A DNA stretch of 64,000 bases, from the NCBI GenBank assembly GCA_965275915.1, contig CBDHYI010000007.1, positions 2,176,291 to 2,240,290 of the forward strand. Reading direction: 5' to 3'. The notes beneath the pieces were generated by a model that was not told where the DNA came from, searched no databases, and was given only the letters and a program-made list of their open reading frames with translations. Both the position numbers and the translations under genes were made by a program. Position 1 is the first letter of the stretch. Each line of letters begins with the position of its first letter. Source of the DNA: JBDWFY01 sp965275915. GTDB taxonomy: Bacteria; Pseudomonadota; Alphaproteobacteria; Rhizobiales; Stappiaceae. Shown here one piece after another: positions 51,788 through 62,147 of this stretch.

Positions 51788-52534
51788 ATGAAGCGGCTGG
51801 AAGGGAAAGTGTGTGTCGCAACGGCGTCCGGAGCCGGGATCGGCCGGGCGACGGCACTGCGTATGGCCTCCGAGGGCGCGCGGGTTTATGCAACCGATAT
51901 CGACACCAGAGCCCTCGATCTTCTCAAGGAAGAGGCTGAGGGCCTGGATATCGTTCCACGGATGTTGGATGTGACGGACGCAGGCGCAATTCAGGCATTT
52001 GCCGAGGAACTCGGTTCTGTCGATATTCTGTTCAATTGCGCCGGATTTGTCGACAGCGGCTCCATCCTGGACTGTACCGAAGAGAAGTATGACTTTTCCT
52101 TCGACCTCAATGTCCGTTCCCAGTTTCGCTTGATGAAAGCCTTCCTGCCGGGGATGTTAAGGAATGGAAGTGGCTCGATCATCAATGTCGCCTCCGTTGC
52201 CAGTTCCATCACCGGCGCTCCCAACCGTTTTATCTATGGAGCGACAAAGGCCGCCGTTATCGGTATGACCAAGGCTGTGGCTGCGGATTTCATCAAGCAG
52301 GGGATCCGGTGCAACGCAATCTGCCCCGGAACGATTGAGTCGCCGTCGCTTGAAGGACGCATGCGGGAAAACGGCGACTATGACGCTGTCCGCCAGGCCT
52401 TTGTCGACCGGCAGCCTATGGGCAGGCTGGGGACGCCGGAAGAGGTGGCGGCGCTTGCGTGCTACCTCGCATCGGACGAAGCCGCTTTTACGACCGGACA
52501 AACCCATTCGATCGACGGCGGTTGGACCCTATGA
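51788..52534 (+). CDS. SDR oxidoreductase, 2-keto-3-deoxy-L-fuconate dehydrogenase-like
   Basis: 248 residues. Motifs: TASGAGIGRATALRMASEGA, ILFNCAGFVDSG, the catalytic YGATK and SIDGGWTL at the end. The opening MKRLEGKVCVATASGAGIG and the short acidic body resemble the DHRS6/2-keto-3-deoxy-L-fuconate dehydrogenase group. The ATG at 51788 follows AGGGAGGTCGA; the longer upstream frame is unconserved. The FAH-family hydrolase that follows 45 bp later is the partner seen in the diketo-hydrolase route of L-fuconate and related deoxy sugar acids, so a 2-keto-3-deoxy acid is a plausible substrate. Confidence 0.85.
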   Translation: MKRLEGKVCVATASGAGIGRATALRMASEGARVYATDIDTRALDLLKEEAEGLDIVPRMLDVTDAGAIQAFAEELGSVDILFNCAGFVDSGSILDCTEEKYDFSFDLNVRSQFRLMKAFLPGMLRNGSGSIINVASVASSITGAPNRFIYGATKAAVIGMTKAVAADFIKQGIRCNAICPGTIESPSLEGRMRENGDYDAVRQAFVDRQPMGRLGTPEEVAALACYLASDEAAFTTGQTHSIDGGWTL

Positions 52535-52578
52535 TCCGCCGGATCCATATCATCAGGTGATTACCAGGAGAGAGTTCT

Positions 52579-53418
52579 ATGAAATTTGTTCGCCATGGCG
52601 CTGCCGGTGCCGAAAAACCGGGTATCGTCGATACTCAGGGAAACTTGCGGGATTTGTCCGGCCATGTGACCGATATAGCCGGAAATGTCCTGGAAAATCT
52701 GGCCGCGCTCTCCTCGATTGATCCCGATTCTCTTCCCGAAGTCGGAGAGCACATACGGATCGGTCCCTGTGTCGGCCAGACAGGCAAATTCATCTGTATC
52801 GGCCTGAACTACTCCGACCACGCTGCCGAATCCGGCCTCGAAGTCCCGCCCGAACCGGTGGTGTTCATGAAGGCGACGTCGGCCATGTGCGGTCCGAACG
52901 ATCCGATCATCATTCCCCGCGGTTCGGAAAAGACAGACTGGGAAGTCGAACTGGGCGTGGTGATTGGCAAGGCCGCCAAATATGTCAGCGAAGCGGACGC
53001 CTTGTCTCATGTTGCGGGCTACTGCGTCGTCAATGATGTATCGGAGCGGAGTTTTCAGACCGAGCGGGCCGGACAGTGGACCAAAGGAAAATCCTGCGAC
53101 AATTTCGGCCAGACCGGCCCCTGGCTGGTGACGCCCGATGAGGTGCCGGATCCGCAGGCCCTATCCATGTGGCTGAAAGTCAACGGCGAAACGCGCCAAA
53201 ACGGATCGACCTCAACCATGGTCTACGGCGTTGCCCATGTGATTTCCTATTTGAGCCAGTTCATGACCCTCCATCCCGGCGATGTCATTTCCACAGGAAC
53301 GCCCCCCGGTGTCGGCATGGGCATGAAGCCGCCCCTTTATCTCAAGCCCGGCGATGTTGTCGAACTGGGCATTGAAGGGCTTGGCTCGCAGCGGCAGGAT
53401 GTTGTTTCCGACAGGTGA
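52579..53418 (+). CDS. Fumarylacetoacetate hydrolase family protein
   Basis: 279 residues of the FAH fold. Metal and catalytic segments are CIGLNYSDHAAESG, PVVFMKATSAMCGPND, DWEVELGVVIGK and GDVISTGTPPGVG. Relatives hydrolyse C-C bonds of 2,4-diketo acids, including 2,4-diketo-3-deoxy-L-fuconate (to pyruvate and lactate) and acylpyruvates. Together with the SDR just upstream it could split an oxidised sugar acid or the product of this accessory cluster. GGAGAG precedes the ATG. A terminator-like hairpin follows at 53446. Confidence 0.9.
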   Translation: MKFVRHGAAGAEKPGIVDTQGNLRDLSGHVTDIAGNVLENLAALSSIDPDSLPEVGEHIRIGPCVGQTGKFICIGLNYSDHAAESGLEVPPEPVVFMKATSAMCGPNDPIIIPRGSEKTDWEVELGVVIGKAAKYVSEADALSHVAGYCVVNDVSERSFQTERAGQWTKGKSCDNFGQTGPWLVTPDEVPDPQALSMWLKVNGETRQNGSTSTMVYGVAHVISYLSQFMTLHPGDVISTGTPPGVGMGMKPPLYLKPGDVVELGIEGLGSQRQDVVSDR

Positions 53419-53445
53419 AGCTGTTGGAAACCCTGCCGGCAACTG

Positions 53446-53469
53446 TACAGCCCGCATGTGCGGGCTGTA
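53446..53469 (+). terminator. Hairpin after the SDR-FAH operon
   Basis: TACAGCCCGCA-TG-TGCGGGCTGTA is a perfect palindrome, 28 bp after the FAH-family stop, followed by a T-rich stretch containing ATCTTTT about 15 bases on. Likely terminator of the accessory cluster. Confidence 0.6.
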
Positions 53470-53592
53470 ACCTGTTTCACTGATCTTTTCAGGAGTCTAT
53501 GTAACCACGTACTGAAAGACAGCGGGATATGGAAAGGGCATAGACCCAAGGCGCTTGGATCGGTTGAACAGCTGAAGGGCAAGGCTCCGCGC

Positions 53593-55167
53593 GTGATCTC
53601 TTTTGTGAAACATCTCTGGTTTTTCGGGTTGATCGCAGTCTTGCCGCTTGTGCCTGCTGCGAATGCGGCCCAGTGGCAGGCGCTGGTGCTCGGAATCGAT
53701 GATTATGCCGGTGTTCCCGCTCTCAAGGGGGCGGTTAACGACGCGCAGGACATCGCTGCGACACTCAGAAAATCGGGCGTTCAGCATGTCACCCTGCTGA
53801 CGGATCGCGAAGTAACGCGTGCCGCCGTGATGACCCATTGGGCGAAAATGGTCGAGACGTCGCAGCCCGGTGACACCCTGGTCCTGACGTTTGCCGGTCA
53901 CGGCGCGCAGGAAACCGAATGGATCAAAGGTTCGGAGCGGGACGGTCGGGACGAGGTCTTCCTGATGGCAGGGTTTTCGCCCGGCACGGCGGCCAATATC
54001 GAGCGGCTGCGCGACGATGATTTGTTCAACATGTTTCGTGCCGCTGCCGGCCGCAAAATTATCTTCATTGCTGACAGCTGCCATTCCGGCACCATGACGC
54101 GGTCGGTGGATTCTCGCATAGAAACGCTGGGGATCCGGCTTGCATCCTATACGATCGTGCGGGAGGAGAGGGTGACTCCGGACCCTGTCCAGCCCGCAGC
54201 CGGCGACGTTGAGACACTCGACAATGTCATTTATCTGGGCGCGACAGCAGACGGCATGCTGACCCCCGAGCTTATCATTGACGGCAAGCCGCGCGGTGCG
54301 TTGAGCTGGGCCTTTTCGCGGGCGCTGGAAGGCCGGGCGGATCTTGACACCAACGGCGTTATCACCAGTGACGAACTGGGCAGATTTCTGTTCGAAACGG
54401 TTCGGCTGACATCCGAAGGGCGGCAATTGCCGAGCGTTGTTGTCGGATCTGCCGCTGCGGGTCTCAGTCTTGTTCATCATCGCGTCGCGCCGCCGGCACT
54501 CAGTCCGGTGAAATTGAATATTGCCATGCTGGGCGGAAGGGAACCGGCGACGTTGCGCAAAGCGATGCTGCCATTTTCCGATCAGCTGCAACTGACGGAA
54601 CCGGAACGGGCCGATCTGGTTTTTGACCCCGCCAGCGGCGACATGCTGAGCCGTCATGGCGATGTCGTCGCCAGTGATATCTGGGATAAGACGGATCGGG
54701 CGCTGTCTGTTATGGCCAAATGGCTGCTGCTGCGCACGATGCAGGACAGAGGGCAGCAGGACGGCGTCCTTTCGGCAAAGACCAGTCCTGCAATCGGGCG
54801 GATCAGAAACGGCAGCCCGGTCACGGTTTCTCTGCGGGCGGACCGCGATGGCGCGGTGACGGTTATCGGGTTGCAGCCGGACGGTTCGCTGATTTTATTG
54901 GCGCCGGATCCGAGTATCGATCCAAGCGGTGCAGACGGCCGGCTGGCAAGGGACACCGACTTTAAGCTGGCCCTGAAAGCCGGTCCGCCATTTGGTGCCG
55001 ATCATGTTCTGATGCTCCAATCGGGTGCCCCTCTGGTAAGACTGCAGGCTTTTGTGAAATCCATAGAGGGCAGGCTGTTAACGCCGGCGCTCGCCGATGC
55101 GGTTCTGGAAACCCTGCCCGATAAACCTGTCCGTGTCGGCCTGACAGGCATCTATACCTATGAGTAA
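53593..55167 (+). CDS. Secreted caspase-like (peptidase C14) protein with EF-hand-like loop
   Basis: About 524 residues. An N-terminal signal peptide (FVKHLWFFGLIAVLPLVPAANA) directs it to the periplasm. The caspase fold follows: ALVLGIDDYAGVPALKGAVND, the catalytic histidine H103 in LTFAGHGAQE and the catalytic cysteine C163 in IADSCHSGTM. At about residues 250-261 (54340-54375) lies DLDTNGVITSDE, a canonical EF-hand calcium loop, within the caspase-like region. The last 200 residues form an unassigned domain. The start is uncertain (GTG at 53593, no strong ribosome site). It is followed by a secreted protein and a CHASE2 cyclase. Confidence 0.85.
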   Translation: MISFVKHLWFFGLIAVLPLVPAANAAQWQALVLGIDDYAGVPALKGAVNDAQDIAATLRKSGVQHVTLLTDREVTRAAVMTHWAKMVETSQPGDTLVLTFAGHGAQETEWIKGSERDGRDEVFLMAGFSPGTAANIERLRDDDLFNMFRAAAGRKIIFIADSCHSGTMTRSVDSRIETLGIRLASYTIVREERVTPDPVQPAAGDVETLDNVIYLGATADGMLTPELIIDGKPRGALSWAFSRALEGRADLDTNGVITSDELGRFLFETVRLTSEGRQLPSVVVGSAAAGLSLVHHRVAPPALSPVKLNIAMLGGREPATLRKAMLPFSDQLQLTEPERADLVFDPASGDMLSRHGDVVASDIWDKTDRALSVMAKWLLLRTMQDRGQQDGVLSAKTSPAIGRIRNGSPVTVSLRADRDGAVTVIGLQPDGSLILLAPDPSIDPSGADGRLARDTDFKLALKAGPPFGADHVLMLQSGAPLVRLQAFVKSIEGRLLTPALADAVLETLPDKPVRVGLTGIYTYE

Positions 55168-55403
55168 CGGTTTTGGCCTTTTCGTCTCCCCTTGAAAAGA
55201 AACGACCCCATTACAACATTAACAGCCTGCAACATACTGTGATTTGCACAACAGATTCTTGCCGATAAGTCCTGATAAGAGCGGGAAGATTTGGATTAAA
55301 CCGGCGGGTGGTCTTCCGATAAGTGATTGAGCACGGAAGGTTTTTTGGGCATTTGTAGATAAGTGGCCTGAATTTCAGTATAGTCCGGCCCGGTGAAAGC
55401 GAA

Positions 55404-55421
55404 ATCCCTGGAGGGATCCCT
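55404..55421 (+). promoter_or_regulatory. Ribosome-binding site caught between two complementary arms
   Basis: ATCCCTGGAGGGATCCCT: the Shine-Dalgarno GGAGGG (55410-55415) can pair with ATCCCT on either side. Start codon ATG is at 55425. Such competition may modulate translation of the secreted protein and, by coupling, of the cyclase. Confidence 0.4.
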
Positions 55422-55424
55422 GAT

Positions 55425-56114
55425 ATGAAGCCGAAAATCAATGCGCTGGCGATGCAGGCAATCGATGTCAAACGGTTGTTTTTGGGTGCTGCCGTAACGA
55501 CCGCACTGGTGATTTCCTTTGCCGGCCAGGCGCGCTCGGCGCCGGTCGCGATGGCAATGGACGTTCAAGGTCAGACAGATGTCCAGCCGTTCACCGAATT
55601 TGAATCCGGCACCAGCATTACCCTTGGTCCTGCCGACTTTATCGATGTGCTCGACTACGTGTCCTGCGAAGAAAAGCGCATCATGGGCGGTGTTGTGCTG
55701 ATGACCGACCAGGGTGTGAATTCCGAAGGCGGTACGGCGATTGTTTTGGGGCCGGGAAACTGTCCGCAATTGGGCGCGGCGGTCGAGGAAACGGATGGGC
55801 CCGGCGATGCGGCAACAACCCCGCTGCGTCATGCGTCCGTGGAAAAGGTGAAAACGGACAAGCTGACGCTCGTCTTTTCCGGTGAGCTCCGGCAAAAGCT
55901 GGGAACCGTCATGATCGCGCTTGGTGATGGTCAGCCCAAACGGTATACGATGGCGGCCAAGCTCGACGTGCCGCTTGCGGATGAGTTGCCTGACACGGTG
56001 AACATCCGGGTTCTGTTCGAACCGGGCGAGAACGAAAGTGATGCCGATTTTCACAAGATGACGGTTGATCGGCTTAAGAGCGGACGAAAGACGGCTGTGG
56101 TTTTCTTTAGATGA
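55425..56114 (+). CDS. Secreted protein of unknown function
   Basis: 229 residues with a signal peptide (KRLFLGAAVTTALVISFAGQARS before APVAMAMDV). Two cysteines (YVSCEEK and GPGNCPQLG) could form a disulfide in the periplasm. The rest is predicted as a beta-rich soluble domain, ending SGRKTAVVFFR. I do not recognise the family. Its stop overlaps the cyclase start by four bases (ATGA), so the two are coupled and probably act together, perhaps as a ligand or partner of the CHASE2 sensor domain (inference). GGAGGG lies 9 bases before the ATG. Confidence 0.75.
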   Translation: MKPKINALAMQAIDVKRLFLGAAVTTALVISFAGQARSAPVAMAMDVQGQTDVQPFTEFESGTSITLGPADFIDVLDYVSCEEKRIMGGVVLMTDQGVNSEGGTAIVLGPGNCPQLGAAVEETDGPGDAATTPLRHASVEKVKTDKLTLVFSGELRQKLGTVMIALGDGQPKRYTMAAKLDVPLADELPDTVNIRVLFEPGENESDADFHKMTVDRLKSGRKTAVVFFR

Positions 56115-57973
56115 AGCAAGCCGATGTGACGGCGCCCGTTCCCCGGCGCGCCAGTCCGGTCGCCTACGCACTTCTTGTTCTGACTGCCACTTTTATCGGA
56201 ATGGTATCGGTCTTTCTGGCGCGGCAGACCGCGCTGGAGGGCTGGATATTTGATCGCCTGCTGCAGGTCCGGGCTCTGGTCACGTCATCCGGTGAGCCAG
56301 CCGACTTCCCGATTCTTGTCGTCCGGCTCGACGCGGCAGCGCTGGAAAGTCCCGATATGCAGACCGTGCCGCGGACCTTTCTTACCCCCCTGTTCGCCAG
56401 GGCCGGCGAGGCTGTTCTCGATGCAGGTGCCAAGGTTGTCGGATATGATTTTGTCTTTGTTTTCAGTGCGGATGATTTTACGGATCCGGTCAGCGGCCGG
56501 CAGTTCCTTAAAGGATACGATACCCCGTTCCTGAAATTTCTGCACAAGAACCGCGGCAGGGTGCTGCTGTCCCGAACCACGACAAGCGAACCACACCGCC
56601 GGGTCGCCGGGGCGGCCGGTCCGCAGGCGATCAAATATACCCGTGTTCTGCCCGATCCGGACGGCGTGGTCAGGCGGCACAGATTTCAGCTGGATGGCAG
56701 TCCGCCGGACGATTTTGTGGAAGCGGCCCTGATAATGAGCGGGCAGACTGCGCCTGAAACCTTTCTGCCGCTTCATTCCGCCCGCAGTGCCGACCATATC
56801 CCATCGATTTCCCTGCATACTCTGCTGGATATGCTCAAATCCAACGAGGGACGCGAAAAGCTTACACATCTGGTCAAGGATCGGCTTGTTCTTTTCGGCG
56901 GTGTTCTCAGCGATGAGGATCAGCATACGTTTTCGGACCGTTTTCTGCCGGCCGGCCACGCGTTGGGACCGGATGCCTTTCAGTCGGAGGCCTTTTACCG
57001 GAACGGCAAGATACCCGGTGTCTTCCTGCTTGCCTCGCTGATCGGAGCACCCATGACCGGAGAGTATGCCACACCCGTATCCTTTGTGAGGGCGCTGGCG
57101 GTGATGTTTCTGTTTGCCGGGCTTGGAGCTCTGTCCGGTGCTCTGATCAGACCCGGTATCCTTCCGATTGCGGTTTTTGGGCTGATTCTGGTCGGGCTTG
57201 CCGTTGTCTATGGGGCACTGGGTTTGGGCCTGGTCATACCGGCAGCCGATCCGTTAGTCGGATCAATGTCTGCTCTCATCGTCGCCGTGGTTGGACGTGC
57301 CGGTTTGCTGGGGCGCCGGGAACGCCGGTTGGCCCGGCTTTACGGGCATTACCTTTCGCCTGAGATCATCAAAAATATGGCTGAAAACGAGGATCTGCCC
57401 GCACTTGGCGGCGATACGCGCCATGTTGTTGTCGCCTTCATCGACATTGCCGGATATACCAAAATGTCGGAACAAAGAACCGACGAGGAGATGGTCGGTA
57501 TCGTCAATCGCTGTTTTGACCGGCTTGGGCAGATCATCATGGAGAGCGGCGGCTTCATCGACAAGTATATCGGTGATGCCATTATGGTTTTGTGGAATGC
57601 ACCCAACAAGGTTGAAGATCCGGAAAACCGGGCGGTCGAAGCCGGCTGCAGGATCATTGAGGCTTTGCCGGAGATAAGAAAGATAAGCGGTGTTGCGGAT
57701 GTCGACCTGCGCGTGGTTATCCATGCGGGCCCCGCGCTGGTGGGGCATGTCGGGGGGGAAGCCCGCCGGTCATTTACCGCCATTGGCACAACGGTCAATA
57801 TCTCCAGTCGTCTTGAGGCGATTGCCAAGGAACAGGGTGTGCGTATCGCCTTTTCAGATGCGGTGGCAGAAAAACTCCCTGAAAAAAGAAAAGTCAGACA
57901 GATCTGGAGCGGCCGGCTGAGGGGTCTTCAGCGGGAAACGGCCGTCTTCACGATTGAGACTGCAACGATCTGA
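56111..57973 (+). CDS. CHASE2-domain adenylate/guanylate cyclase
   Basis: 620 residues. A membrane segment (about 18-38) precedes an extracytoplasmic CHASE2 domain (about 40-310), three membrane segments follow (about 326-345, 349-372, 380-396), and a class III cyclase domain fills the C-terminus (about 430-610). Metal-binding aspartates are D445 (VAFIDIAGYTKMS) and D489 (FIDKYIGDAIMVLW). It should make cAMP or cGMP in the cytoplasm in response to a periplasmic signal. It is coupled to the secreted protein and lies downstream of the secreted caspase-like protein, which suggests a sensory module. Confidence 0.93.
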   Translation: MKQADVTAPVPRRASPVAYALLVLTATFIGMVSVFLARQTALEGWIFDRLLQVRALVTSSGEPADFPILVVRLDAAALESPDMQTVPRTFLTPLFARAGEAVLDAGAKVVGYDFVFVFSADDFTDPVSGRQFLKGYDTPFLKFLHKNRGRVLLSRTTTSEPHRRVAGAAGPQAIKYTRVLPDPDGVVRRHRFQLDGSPPDDFVEAALIMSGQTAPETFLPLHSARSADHIPSISLHTLLDMLKSNEGREKLTHLVKDRLVLFGGVLSDEDQHTFSDRFLPAGHALGPDAFQSEAFYRNGKIPGVFLLASLIGAPMTGEYATPVSFVRALAVMFLFAGLGALSGALIRPGILPIAVFGLILVGLAVVYGALGLGLVIPAADPLVGSMSALIVAVVGRAGLLGRRERRLARLYGHYLSPEIIKNMAENEDLPALGGDTRHVVVAFIDIAGYTKMSEQRTDEEMVGIVNRCFDRLGQIIMESGGFIDKYIGDAIMVLWNAPNKVEDPENRAVEAGCRIIEALPEIRKISGVADVDLRVVIHAGPALVGHVGGEARRSFTAIGTTVNISSRLEAIAKEQGVRIAFSDAVAEKLPEKRKVRQIWSGRLRGLQRETAVFTIETATI

Positions 57974-58138
57974 CTGGCCGCCGGGTTATCGCCTGTTTCT
58001 TATGGCGGGCACATCGATGCGATTCCATTGTGCAGACGCGATTGTCCGTGCTAGAGCGCTTTCCGTCTGTCAGCCCGGCGGGATATGACGCCGTTTTGGA
58101 TATGGTGGGATTTGGGCGGCAAAGCGAAGCGGATTGCA

Positions 58139-59317
58139 ATGTCTGATTACACGACTTTGATTCAAGAGGATGCCGCGCGCCTGAAAGCATGGCTGTTCGA
58201 TGATGCGTTGCCATTGTGGCTGGCCAACGGGATCGATCGAAGAAGCGGTGGATTTTTTGAACGCCTCGATCAATCCGGCCGCCCTCTTTCCGAGCCGAGG
58301 CGCTCGCGTGTGCAACCGCGCCAGATTTATTGTTTTACCGAAGCAGGACGCTTGGGCTGGACCGGCGCATGGCAGGGTGTCGTATCGGATGGTCTTGAGA
58401 ACTTCTTCCACCGGTTCTGCAATGAAGATGGAACGGTCATTTCCCTGGGATCGCCGGATGGTGGCGTTCTTGATGCGTCTTTCAACCTCTACAATCAGGC
58501 CTTTGCTCTGTTTGCATATGCACAAGTCGGAGCCGTACTGCCGGATCGCCATGCTGAGATGCGGGACCGGGCCGTTTCGCTCCTGACCCATATGACGTCA
58601 AATTACGCTCATCCGGCACGCGGATTTGAGGAAAGCCGGTCGCGCGCGCTGCCGTTGCGGTCCAATCCTCATATGCATTTGTTTGAAGCGTTTCTGGCAT
58701 GGGAAGCGGTTGATAAAGAGGGGCCGTGGTCATCGATGGCCGATGACATTGCCGACTTGTGTCTGGAACGGTTTATTGACCCTGAAACAGGCGGTCTCAG
58801 AGAGTTTTTTGATGAGAAATGGGCGCCAATGCCCGGTGAGACCGGTCGGCTTGTGGAGCCGGGGCACCAATTTGAATGGGCGTGGCTGCTCGTGCGTTGG
58901 AGTGTGTCGCGCCAAAGGAATGATGCGCTCCGAAAGGCCCGGCGACTTTTCGATATCAATCGCGAGTTCGCGGTAGACGAAAAACGGGGCGTTGCTGTCA
59001 TGGGTTTGCTGGACGATTTCAGCGTTCATGACCCTGTTGCACGTCTGTGGCCGCAGACCGAATGGATCAAAGCGGCGATCATTCTGGCAGAACAGGCTGA
59101 TCCGGCCAACCGGTCACAGTATCAGGCGCAAATTCATCAGGCGGTTGTTGCCCTGGAACAGTTTCTTGAGGTACCCGTTGCAGGACTGTGGCGCGATAAG
59201 CTGACCGCAGAGGGTATTTTTGTTGAAGAACCGGCCCCGGCGAGCACTTTTTATCACATTGTCTGCGCACTTTCGGAGCTGTTTCGGTACGGGGCAGGCC
59301 TTCGGTCGTCGGACTGA
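58139..59317 (+). CDS. AGE-family epimerase/isomerase
   Basis: About 392 residues of the N-acylglucosamine 2-epimerase family (alpha/alpha-barrel). Recognisable features: GGFFERLDQSGRPL, RVQPRQIYCFTEAGRLGW, RSNPHMHLFEAFLAWEAV, EPGHQFEWAWLL and RLWPQTEWIKAAI, containing the conserved histidines and the tryptophan-rich barrel rim. Relatives interconvert mannose/fructose/glucose, mannose 6-phosphate isomers or N-acyl sugars; the exact substrate is not visible. The start at 58139 (MSDYTTL) is used, with a weak ribosome site; an ATG at 58085 is unlikely. It appears monocistronic and precedes the rrn operon. Confidence 0.86.
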   Translation: MSDYTTLIQEDAARLKAWLFDDALPLWLANGIDRRSGGFFERLDQSGRPLSEPRRSRVQPRQIYCFTEAGRLGWTGAWQGVVSDGLENFFHRFCNEDGTVISLGSPDGGVLDASFNLYNQAFALFAYAQVGAVLPDRHAEMRDRAVSLLTHMTSNYAHPARGFEESRSRALPLRSNPHMHLFEAFLAWEAVDKEGPWSSMADDIADLCLERFIDPETGGLREFFDEKWAPMPGETGRLVEPGHQFEWAWLLVRWSVSRQRNDALRKARRLFDINREFAVDEKRGVAVMGLLDDFSVHDPVARLWPQTEWIKAAIILAEQADPANRSQYQAQIHQAVVALEQFLEVPVAGLWRDKLTAEGIFVEEPAPASTFYHIVCALSELFRYGAGLRSSD

Positions 59318-59572
59318 TCGATCGATAAGCGGGTACTTTCGCGTCACGTGAAGATGAGCAAAAGGCTGCGGTTGCGATGTGGAGCCGGACGATGGAAAAT
59401 TTTTATGGGCCAACAAGAGCCGACTTCGGTTTGATGTAACATAAACTATTGTTTTTGTTGAATTTAATCTCAGAAACCGTATCAGAGAATGCAAGATTGT
59501 TACAGAAACTGCGTTCGAAATTCGCATTTGTTTCGAATGTTGAATTTTTTCTAAAAAGACCTTTTTTCTTGA
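59318..59572. other. AT-rich region upstream of the rrn promoter
   Basis: No gene is recognisable. The last 40 bases (runs such as TTTTTTCTAAAAA and CTTTTTTC) have UP-element character directly before the -35 hexamer. An inverted TTCGAA-containing repeat near 59513-59540 could bind a nucleoid protein. Confidence 0.5.
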
Positions 59573-59601
59573 TTGACTGTATTTGTTTGTGTGCGTATAA
59601 G
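59573..59601 (+). promoter_or_regulatory. rRNA operon promoter
   Basis: TTGACT at 59573-59578 and TATAAG at 59596-59601 are separated by exactly 17 bp, with an AT-rich upstream element and a GC-rich discriminator-like start region. Transcription would begin near 59608, giving a leader of about 400 bases before 16S. Confidence 0.8.
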
Positions 59602-60006
59602 GGCTGTCACCGAGGGCGGCGTTGCTGCTGGCGACGGTTTTTTGTGCTCTTGGTCACCATGTTTTTGTGACGGGCTTTTTCGGCGGCGGTATGCGCTGTT
59701 GTTCTGGTTTGTTGTGCGGTGTTTGAAGCTGGCTTTTTTGTTGGTTTCGGTTCTTTGACATTATTGGATTGAAGAAGGAGAAACGTGGGCGGCGGTTGTG
59801 TTGCTTGATGTTTTGGGTGTTGGCCGTTTGGCTGGTGCTTGGAGCATTGAAGAGACCTCTGGCGGGTCACGTTTTTCAAAGACACTCTTGGTTGCGTTTT
59901 TGGGTGATTGGGTTTTTGCGGATTGCGAATGTCTGGTTGTCTGAAGGTGCAATTGATGTGTGTCCTCGTCAAAATGCGTGACCTAGCAAGCCGGAATTGG
60001 ATTTCT
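59602..60006 (+). other. rRNA operon leader
   Basis: GT-rich transcribed leader without a credible protein gene. It contains boxA at 59749-59760. TCTGAAGG at 59940-59947 can pair with CCTTCAGA at 61500-61507 beyond the 16S 3' end, which fits an RNase III processing stem. Confidence 0.7.
59749..59760 (+). promoter_or_regulatory. boxA antitermination element
   Basis: GGTTCTTTGACA resembles the boxA consensus TGCTCTTTAACA and lies in the rrn leader, where NusB/S10-dependent antitermination complexes assemble. Confidence 0.75.
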
Positions 60007-61496
<1,490 letters not shown>

Positions 61497-61808
61497 CGGC
61501 CTTCAGAGCGTTTGCCTTTATGGGCAAGGTTTTCTTGGCTGAGACTTTGAACAATGATGGGTTTTTGGTTTTCGGACCGATGACACCATCGCCTTGATTG
61601 AAGCGGCCGGCCGCCGTCTTCGTTTCTCTTTCTTCATCAGAACATTTTTGCGTTGACCATCCTGAGATCGGGCCAAGCGGTTCCATCGGTTGTTTGGAAC
61701 AAGGATCCGAACCGAAGGTTCGAAAAGGCCAACCGGCCTTTGTGGTAGCCCGGGCAAAAGCGACGAGCTTTTGTCGAGGAATAGCGTTACCACGTAAAAC
61801 GACTAAGG

Positions 61809-61885
<77 letters not shown>

Positions 61886-61948
61886 ATTTTTTGCGATAGC
61901 AACATTGGTGGTCCTTTCGTTTTTGGTTTGCGTTTAAAGCGCATGAAA

Positions 61949-62024
61949 GGGGCCATAGCTCAGTTGGGAGAGCGACTGGTTTGCAACCAGTAGGTCGTCG
62001 GTTCGATCCCGTCTGGCTCCACCA
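61949..62024 (+). tRNA. tRNA-Ala (TGC)
   Basis: 76 nt including encoded CCA. Acceptor strands GGGGCCA and TGGCTCC contain the G3-U70 wobble that marks alanine tRNAs. The anticodon loop TTTGCAA carries TGC; the anticodon stem is ACTGG/CCAGT. Its 3' end (TGGCTCCACCA) recurs twice more downstream. Confidence 0.97.
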
Positions 62025-62048
62025 AATTTAGCACGGCAAAATTTGGTA

Positions 62049-62122
62049 GAGCCAGACTGCATTATTTGTTTGCGCGTCCTCGCGCCTTTGGCGCTGCGGG
62101 CGACACGGGCATGGCTCCACCA
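62049..62122 (+). repeat. tRNA-Ala-tail-like spacer repeat, unit 1
   Basis: 74 nt, from GAGCCAGAC to TGGCTCCACCA. The ends pair as GAGCCA/TGGCTC, leaving a CACCA tail, so the unit mimics a tRNA acceptor stem. The interior lacks a T-arm and is not a tRNA. The unit ends 98 bp after the tRNA-Ala 3' end. Confidence 0.8.
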
Positions 62123-62147
62123 AAATTGGCGTGCCAAAAGCTCGGTT

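Noticed and set aside
59607..59981. Short open frames in the rRNA leader
   Set aside because: Low-complexity GT-rich translations on both strands, no ribosome sites, located between the rrn promoter and 16S.
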